This document shows, piece after piece, positions 16,029 through 21,865 of a stretch of 21,865 bases of DNA. The translations under genes and the position numbers were made by a program. The notes beneath the pieces are model-generated. The model saw only the letters and a program-made list of their open reading frames with translations. It was not told the DNA's origin and did no database searches. Each line of letters opens with the position of its first letter. The first letter of the stretch is position 1. Origin of the DNA: 66-474 sp039923855 (lineage in GTDB: Bacteria > Pseudomonadota > Gammaproteobacteria > Xanthomonadales > Rhodanobacteraceae); the NCBI GenBank assembly GCA_039923855.1, contig JBDTBW010000001.1, positions 1 to 21,865 of the forward strand, written 5' to 3'.

Positions 16029-16045
16029 CGTGCGCGAAGCGCACG
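16029..16045. repeat. Hairpin abutting the stop codon of the Mth938-like gene
   Basis: CGTGCGC-gaa-GCGCACG is a perfect 7-bp stem with a three-base loop, ending one base from the stop codon of the minus-strand gene. It could slow or end transcription or protect the 3' end. No T-run follows on the minus strand, so it is not called a terminator. Confidence 0.6.
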
Positions 16046-16417
16046 CTAAGAGAGGATAAAAGCCGCAACTACGTTGCGGCCTTCCCCGGCCAACACGTTC
16101 CAGGTGCGCGCGGCGGCGGCATTGTCCATCGCCTCGATGCCGATGCCGCGTTGCAGGAACGCGGCCAGCACGGCTTGCGAGGGAAATTTCTGGTTCGCAC
16201 CAGTGCCGAGCAGCACCACGTCCGGATCGAGGATAAGGATCGGTTCGGCGTGTTCGGGCGTCATCGCGTTGACGTCACGCAGCGGCCAATCCTCGATCAC
16301 GCGGTCGCGTGCGAGGATGAAACTGGCGCGGAATTCGCGATCGACCACGGTCACCGAATGCGCGTCGGCACAGCGGACGTAGAGGAAATCTTCGGGGCGG
16401 TCGAGACTCAGTTCCAT
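16046..16417 (-). CDS. Mth938-like domain (DUF498) protein
   Basis: A 123-residue single-domain cytoplasmic protein of the Mth938-like family, known from structural genomics in Xanthomonas and also fused or related to a mitochondrial complex I assembly factor; the bacterial function is not known. The segments ILILDPDVVLLGTGANQKFP and GIGIEAMDNAAAARTWNVLAGEGRNVVAAF are the family's typical fold core and ending. The length is usual. The ATG at 16417 is chosen as the only good start; no strong ribosome binding site is seen. It lies alone between repeats, on the opposite strand to nlpD and the orphan gene, with yhbY upstream on the same strand. Confidence 0.85.
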   Translation of the reverse strand: MELSLDRPEDFLYVRCADAHSVTVVDREFRASFILARDRVIEDWPLRDVNAMTPEHAEPILILDPDVVLLGTGANQKFPSQAVLAAFLQRGIGIEAMDNAAAARTWNVLAGEGRNVVAAFILS

Positions 16418-16428
16418 GCGGGATAAAG

Positions 16429-16476
16429 CCCCTCTCCCGCCGGGAGAGGGGTGGGGGTGAGGGTCCGGCGTTTTCG
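16429..16476. repeat. Dispersed palindromic repeat, family 2, copy c
   Basis: CCCCTCTCCC (16429-16438) and GGGAGAGGGG (16442-16451) form a perfect 10-bp stem with a GCC loop, followed by TGGGGGTGAGGGTCCGG. It is the best-formed family 2 copy and shares its GTGAGGGTCCG tail with the copy after ispD. It lies immediately upstream of the Mth938-like gene. Confidence 0.75.
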
Positions 16477-16520
16477 CGAAGACAAAATCTTGCGCGAATG
16501 TCGCCGATGGCGAAGTGCCG

Positions 16521-16566
16521 AACCCTCATCCAGCCTTCGGGCACCTTCTCCCGAAGGGAGAAGGGG
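16521..16566. repeat. Dispersed palindromic repeat, family 2, copy d (opposite orientation)
   Basis: It begins ACCCTCATCC, the reverse of the tail of copy c, and then has CCTTCTCCC-gaa-GGGAGAAGG (16544-16564), a perfect 9-bp stem. Copies c and d therefore face each other as an inverted pair within 140 bases, between the Mth938-like gene and yhbY. Confidence 0.7.
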
Positions 16567-16584
16567 AAAGCGACGGTAGGCTGG

Positions 16585-16618
16585 TGATGTCATCGTGGCA
16601 GCTGATGTCATCGCGGCA
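16585..16618. repeat. Short direct repeat across the yhbY stop codon
   Basis: TGATGTCATCGTGGCA (16585-16600) and TGATGTCATCGCGGCA (16603-16618) match at 15 of 16 bases, two bases apart. The second contains the yhbY stop codon. It looks like a small local duplication of the gene's end. Confidence 0.7.
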
Positions 16619-16904
16619 ATGCAATCCTCGGCTGTTCGTCGTTGTGGCGATACAACACCGCGACATGGCCGATCGTCTGCACCTTTTCCGCGCGGCTGGC
16701 ATCGATCAATTGTGCGAGCGATGACTCGCGCTCCGCGCGATCGGTGCCGGAGAGTTTGACCTTGACCAGTTCGTGGTCGTCCAGCGCGTGTTCCAGTTCT
16801 GCCAGCAACGATGGCGTGACGCCCTTGCCGCCGAGCATCAGCACGGGTTTCAGCGGATGCGCGAGACCGCGCAGGTAGCGGCGCTGGGCAGGAGTTAGCG
16901 CAAT
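16608..16904 (-). CDS. yhbY: YhbY-type RNA-binding protein (CRM domain), start codon unclear
   Basis: Small CRM-domain protein associated with the pre-50S ribosomal subunit. The domain is complete: LTPAQRRYLRGLAHPLKPVLM, the GGKGVT loop in the place of the family's GxxG, ALDDHELVKVKLSG, and IGHVAVLYR with a final LPR. E. coli has the same gene divergent from rlmE-ftsH. The start is a problem: no ATG, GTG or TTG is in frame near the expected N-terminus. The coordinate given uses an ATT just before ALTPAQ. The frame stays open to an ATG at 17018, but that route crosses repeat DNA. An out-of-frame ATG at 16930 would join if one base were added to the GGGGGAAAA tract after it, giving MGGKVSKSSIALTP. 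The identity is sure, the N-terminus is not. Confidence 0.82.
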   Translation of the reverse strand: MALTPAQRRYLRGLAHPLKPVLMLGGKGVTPSLLAELEHALDDHELVKVKLSGTDRAERESSLAQLIDASRAEKVQTIGHVAVLYRHNDEQPRIALPR

Positions 16905-16920
16905 GGATGACTTCGAGACT

Positions 16921-17013
16921 TTTCCCCCATCCGCCCTACCCTCAATCGCCTGACGGCGATTTCGACCCTCCCCCGCAGACGGGGGAAGGGAAAATAGTGC
17001 GGACTTCGTCCGC
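16921..17013. repeat. Hairpin-rich repeat segment upstream of yhbY
   Basis: Three inverted repeats in 93 bases: AATCGCC-tgac-GGCGATT (16944-16961, perfect 7-bp stem), a degenerate family 2 unit with CCCTCCCCC and GGGGGAAGGG (about 16966-16990), and GCGGAC-ttc-GTCCGC (16999-17013, perfect 6-bp stem). Together with the structures at 17117-17180 they fill most of the only gap longer than 300 bases (16905-17228). I see no gene there. Confidence 0.6.
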
Positions 17014-17116
17014 GACATTCTTGATGGCATGGCGTTCAGTTTCAAAGCGGGGAATCCAGCCGAAAAGGGTATCATGAGGCTGCTGATAGCCAATTCGTTC
17101 CAACCTCTCCACCCCT

Positions 17117-17180
17117 CCGCTCGTCCTGTAGGTATCGAAGGATGAGCGGCAAAGCAAAAGCCATCCGTGGTTCGATACCT
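17117..17180. repeat. Overlapping inverted repeats in the rlmE leader
   Basis: Two foldings share bases. In the first, CCGCTCGTCCT (17117-17127) pairs with AGGATGAGCGG (17139-17149), 11 positions with one G-T wobble. In the second, AGGTATCGAA (17130-17139) pairs with TTCGATACCT (17171-17180), extended inside by GGATG (17140-17144) with CATCC (17162-17166) across a four-base bulge. They cannot form together. The segment ends 48 bases before the rlmE ATG. The first hairpin resembles a common intergenic repeat, so regulation is only a possibility. Confidence 0.6.
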
Positions 17181-17228
17181 CACCACGAACGGTTTGCAAA
17201 CCCGTTTATTGTCTCACGTCAGAGCGCC

Positions 17229-17852
17229 ATGCCACGCACCAAAAGCAGCGCCCGCTGGTTGAAGGAGCATTTCGCCGACCCCTACGTGCGGCGCGCGCAG
17301 GCGGAAGGGCTGCGCTCGCGCGCGGCGTTCAAGCTGGACGAACTGCTGGAACGCGATCGCTTGTTGAATCCGGGCATGACCGTGGTCGATCTGGGCGCGG
17401 CGCCCGGCGGCTGGTCGCAATTGCTGCGCGAGCGGCTCGGCGACAAGGGCCGGATTGTCGCGCTGGATATCTTGCCGATGCAAGGCATCGGCGGGGTCGA
17501 GTTCCTCCAGGGCGATTTCCGCGAGGATGCCGTATTGAATGAGTTGCAGAAATGCCTGGGCGGGCAGGGTATCGACCTTGTGCTGTCGGACATGGCGCCC
17601 AATATCAGCGGTATCGGCATTGCCGATCAGGCGCGATCCATGCGTCTTGCCGAACTGGCATTGGATTTCGCGCGCAAAGGGTTGAAACCCGGAGGGTCTT
17701 TTCTGGTGAAACTGTTCCAGGGTTCAGGCTTCGATGAGTACCTGCGTGGCTTGCGCGCGGGATTCGCGCGCGTGACACTGCGCAAACCCAAGGCATCGCG
17801 CGCGCGTTCGCGCGAGGTGTACGCTTTGGCTACCGGTTGGCGCGCACCATGA
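17229..17852 (+). CDS. rlmE: 23S rRNA 2'-O-ribose U2552 methyltransferase
   Basis: Methylates the ribose of U2552 in 23S rRNA of the 50S subunit, using S-adenosylmethionine. It has 207 residues, the usual size. The catalytic tetrad is visible as Lys35 (RAAFKLDEL), Asp121 (SDMAPNISG), Lys161 (VKLFQG) and Glu196 (SREVY). The AdoMet-binding block is VVDLGAAPGGWSQ. The ATG at 17229 is chosen because MPRTKSSARWLKEHFADPYV is where family resemblance begins. An in-frame ATG at 17142 would add 29 residues but lies inside the leader hairpins. The stop overlaps a possible ftsH ATG, so rlmE-ftsH is one operon. Confidence 0.95.
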   Translation: MPRTKSSARWLKEHFADPYVRRAQAEGLRSRAAFKLDELLERDRLLNPGMTVVDLGAAPGGWSQLLRERLGDKGRIVALDILPMQGIGGVEFLQGDFREDAVLNELQKCLGGQGIDLVLSDMAPNISGIGIADQARSMRLAELALDFARKGLKPGGSFLVKLFQGSGFDEYLRGLRAGFARVTLRKPKASRARSREVYALATGWRAP

Positions 17853-17860
17853 GGCCTCCC

Positions 17861-19792
<1,932 letters not shown>

Positions 19793-19819
19793 CGAGGATT
19801 GTGTGATGAAACGCCGATG

Positions 19820-19848
19820 AAAGGCCGCCAAAAGGCGGCCTTTTCGTT
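19820..19848 (+). terminator. Rho-independent terminator after ftsH
   Basis: AAAGGCCGCC (19820-19829), loop AAAA, then GGCGGCCTTT (19834-19843) is a perfect 10-bp GC-rich stem followed by T-rich TTTTCGTTT. It begins 28 bases after the ftsH stop and closes the rlmE-ftsH transcript. The leading A-run would also let it work in part on the opposite strand. Confidence 0.92.
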
Positions 19849-19935
19849 TGCGCGGCGGCTTGCAACTTGCGCAACAAGTTATGCAGGCGGACACTCTCCC
19901 GCGCAAGCTGCTTGCGCTAATGGGGCCGGATAACG

Positions 19936-21768
19936 ATGAGCGCCGCGTCGTTTGTCGCCGAATTGCGCCGCCGCAATGTGCTGCGCGCAGGGCTGCTGTA
20001 TATCGGCGCGATCTGGGCGATCGCGCAGGGTATCGCGCAGCTCGGGCCGGCATTCGGCGCGCCGGATTGGCTGACCCGCTGGTTCGTGATCGCGGCGATC
20101 ATCGGATTTCCGTTCTGGATCGCTTTCGCGTGGTTCTACGAACTCACGCCGCAGGGGTTGAAACGCGAGAGCGAAGTCGCGCCGGACGAATCCATCGCGC
20201 ACCTGACCGGGCGCAGGCTGGACTTCTGGATCATCGGCATTCTTGCGGTTGCTGTGGTCTTGCTGTTAACCAATACCTTCGTCTGGCGCAAAGGCGCCGG
20301 CTTGAACGAGGGCGCGCACGATATCGTTGCCGTTCTGTCAAAGATACCGGCCAAATCGATCGCGGTACTTCCACTGATCGACGAGAGCGGCGACAAGGAT
20401 CAGCAGTATTTCTCCGACGGCCTGTCCGAGCAATTGATTTCCGACCTCACCCAGATCAACGCGTTGAAGGTGATCGGCAAGAGTTCATCGTTCCAGTTCC
20501 GCGACAGCAAGGAAAGCACGGGGACGATTGCTGAAAAACTCGGCGTGGCGAATCTGCTCGAAGGCACCGTGCGCCGGCAGGGCGACCGCATCCGCATCGT
20601 GGTCAGTCTGATCAAGGCCGTGGATGGCAGCCAGTTGTGGTCGCAAACCTACGATCGCGAGTTGCGGGACATCTTCGCGGTGCAGTCCGAGATCGGGCAT
20701 GCCGTGGCCAGTGCACTCCAGATCCGGTTGCTAAGCAAACCCATCGTTTCCGAGGAGCAACCGGCCAGCGGCAATGTCGCCGCCTACCGGATCATGCTGC
20801 AGAGCCGCGACATCGCCAGGCATGGCACCGAGGCGGCACTGCGTCAGGGTATCGGCTTGCTCGGATCGGCGATCCAGCAGGATCCTGGCTACGCCTATGC
20901 TTATGGCGCTCTCTCGAACGACTGGATGAATCTGGGCCGTCTCTATCTGACCGGCGAAGAGCGTCAACACGCCTACGCGCAAGCCCGCGATGCCGCTGCA
21001 GTGGAATTGAGTCTGGCGCCCGACACCGCTTCCGCGCACGTCGATCGCGGCTACGTGCTGGCGGGGCTGGATCGCGACCAGCAGGGCGCATTGATCGAAT
21101 TCGATCGCGCACGAGCGCTCGCGCCCAACGACGGCAACACCATGGCGTTCCTGGCGGGACAACTGAGCAACCTCGGACAACTGCAACCGGCGGTCGATCT
21201 TTATCGCAGGGCGCTCGATACCGATCCGTTGCGCGCGGACTGGTATTCCAATCTCGCCAACCTGCTGGTGGCGCAGGGACGTCTCGACGAAGCGGATCGG
21301 GCGTTGCACGAGGCGCTGGCATTGCAGCCCGATTTTCCCGGGCTGTATCAATGGCTCGCCTTGACCGCCACCCTGCGCGGCGATGCCCCGGCCGCGCTGC
21401 GCAATGCGGAAAAAGAAACCGATCCCGACTTGAAGGCGTGGTCGCTGGCGATGGCCGCGCAAATCGCCGGCGACAGCAAGCAGGCCGATGCGAGCCTGCG
21501 TGCCTATGTCGCGAAGTACGGCTCCAGCCAACCTTATTTGATCGCCGAGTTGTATGCGCTGCGCGGACAACCCGACGACATGTTCCAGTGGCTGGATCGT
21601 GCACTGGATCTGCAGGATGCGAGCATCGTTTTTCTGCTTTACGATCCGTTCTTCCCGCGCTATCAGCATGATCCGCGTTTCGCGGCGTTGTGCCGGAAAA
21701 TCGGGCTGCCAGCGCCGGGCGCCGCATCCGCCGATGCGACAGCGGCGTCGAACGGAGCCGGGCATTGA
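19936..21768 (+). CDS. Membrane protein with FlgO/TolB-like domain and TPR repeats
   Basis: A 610-residue protein of a type common in Xanthomonadales; the exact function is not known. The N-terminus has ELRRRNVLRAGLLYIGAIWA, hydrophobic segments at about 14-40 and 47-70, the motif FAWFYELTPQGLKRE, and a third membrane segment at about 95-115. A FlgO/TolB N-terminal-like domain follows at about 138-265 (SIAVLPLIDES, QQYFSDGLSEQLISDL, LLEGTVRRQGDRIRI, LWSQTYDRELRDIFAVQSEIG). TPR-like helix pairs fill about 290-590, for example QPAVDLYRRALDTDPL and DEADRALHEALALQPD. The topology puts the FlgO and TPR parts on one side, probably periplasmic. The start at 19936 is set by the family N-terminus; its ribosome binding site is weak. 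A second copy overlaps its stop. Confidence 0.8.
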   Translation: MSAASFVAELRRRNVLRAGLLYIGAIWAIAQGIAQLGPAFGAPDWLTRWFVIAAIIGFPFWIAFAWFYELTPQGLKRESEVAPDESIAHLTGRRLDFWIIGILAVAVVLLLTNTFVWRKGAGLNEGAHDIVAVLSKIPAKSIAVLPLIDESGDKDQQYFSDGLSEQLISDLTQINALKVIGKSSSFQFRDSKESTGTIAEKLGVANLLEGTVRRQGDRIRIVVSLIKAVDGSQLWSQTYDRELRDIFAVQSEIGHAVASALQIRLLSKPIVSEEQPASGNVAAYRIMLQSRDIARHGTEAALRQGIGLLGSAIQQDPGYAYAYGALSNDWMNLGRLYLTGEERQHAYAQARDAAAVELSLAPDTASAHVDRGYVLAGLDRDQQGALIEFDRARALAPNDGNTMAFLAGQLSNLGQLQPAVDLYRRALDTDPLRADWYSNLANLLVAQGRLDEADRALHEALALQPDFPGLYQWLALTATLRGDAPAALRNAEKETDPDLKAWSLAMAAQIAGDSKQADASLRAYVAKYGSSQPYLIAELYALRGQPDDMFQWLDRALDLQDASIVFLLYDPFFPRYQHDPRFAALCRKIGLPAPGAASADATAASNGAGH

Positions 21769-21865
21769 ATCGCGCACGGACATTCTTCGCCGAACTCAAA
21801 CGCCGCAATGTGCTGCGGGAAGGCTTGCTGTACGTTGGTGCGGTGTGGGCGCTGGCGCAGGGCAT
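21765..21865 (+). CDS. Second FlgO/TPR-type membrane protein, N-terminus only (partial, cut by window end)
   Basis: The frame opens with TTG at 21765, overlapping the previous stop as TTGA, and GGAG lies eight bases before it. The residues FFAELKRRNVLREGLLYVGA then VWALAQG match the start of the preceding protein at 18 of 23 aligned positions from the Leu of AEL. This is a tandem paralogue. Only about 33 codons are visible, so the presence of FlgO and TPR domains is inferred from the match. Confidence 0.75.
   Translation, partial: MNRARTFFAELKRRNVLREGLLYVGAVWALAQG

Noticed and set aside
16585..16618. Direct repeats as a minimal CRISPR unit
   Set aside because: Only two copies, two bases apart, with no spacer and overlapping a stop codon.

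Overview
The window is high-GC, gene-dense chromosomal DNA. Its housekeeping genes and their order (pyrG-kdsA-eno-ftsB-ispD-ispF, then surE-pcm-yqaA-nlpD, then yhbY divergent from rlmE-ftsH) are those of a gammaproteobacterium. Protein details such as the Mth938-like protein, the FtsH and NlpD forms and the FlgO/TPR membrane protein point to the Xanthomonadales, perhaps near Rhodanobacteraceae. That placement is inferred from gene order and remembered protein style, not from a search.

Layout. 1-4291 (+): the end of pyrG, then kdsA, eno, ftsB, ispD and ispF (CTP and KDO synthesis, glycolysis, divisome, MEP isoprenoid pathway), mostly with short gaps or overlaps. 4427-10887 (-): an Smr-domain gene and a compact three-gene heavy-metal-type RND efflux operon (outer membrane factor, periplasmic adaptor, pump). 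11072-11590 (+): a DUF2127 membrane protein divergent from that operon. 11747-15313 (+): surE, pcm, a YqaA/VTT membrane protein and nlpD. 15344-15958 (+): an AT-rich gene I do not recognise. 16046-16904 (-): an Mth938-like gene and yhbY. 17229-19792 (+): rlmE and ftsH, closed by a clear intrinsic terminator. 19936-21865 (+): a FlgO/TolB-like + TPR membrane protein and the first codons of a second copy, cut by the window end.

The backbone resembles the well-known E. coli order with three changes. truD is not between ispF and surE, where the efflux operon sits instead. rpoS is not after nlpD, where the AT-rich orphan sits. folP-glmM do not follow ftsH, where the FlgO/TPR pair sits. So the accessory genes occupy junctions of otherwise conserved blocks.

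The gaps hold two families of dispersed palindromes: a GTCATTCCGG...CCGGAATCC family (four copies) and a CCTCTCCC...GGGAGAGG family (about five). Several other hairpins lie in the 324-base gap before rlmE. I see no tRNA, rRNA, CRISPR array, transposase or phage gene. I did not find a clearly new multi-gene system. The best leads are the orphan gene, the tandem FlgO/TPR genes, the adaptor with a CxxC pair and duplicated start region, and the competing hairpins before rlmE-ftsH.
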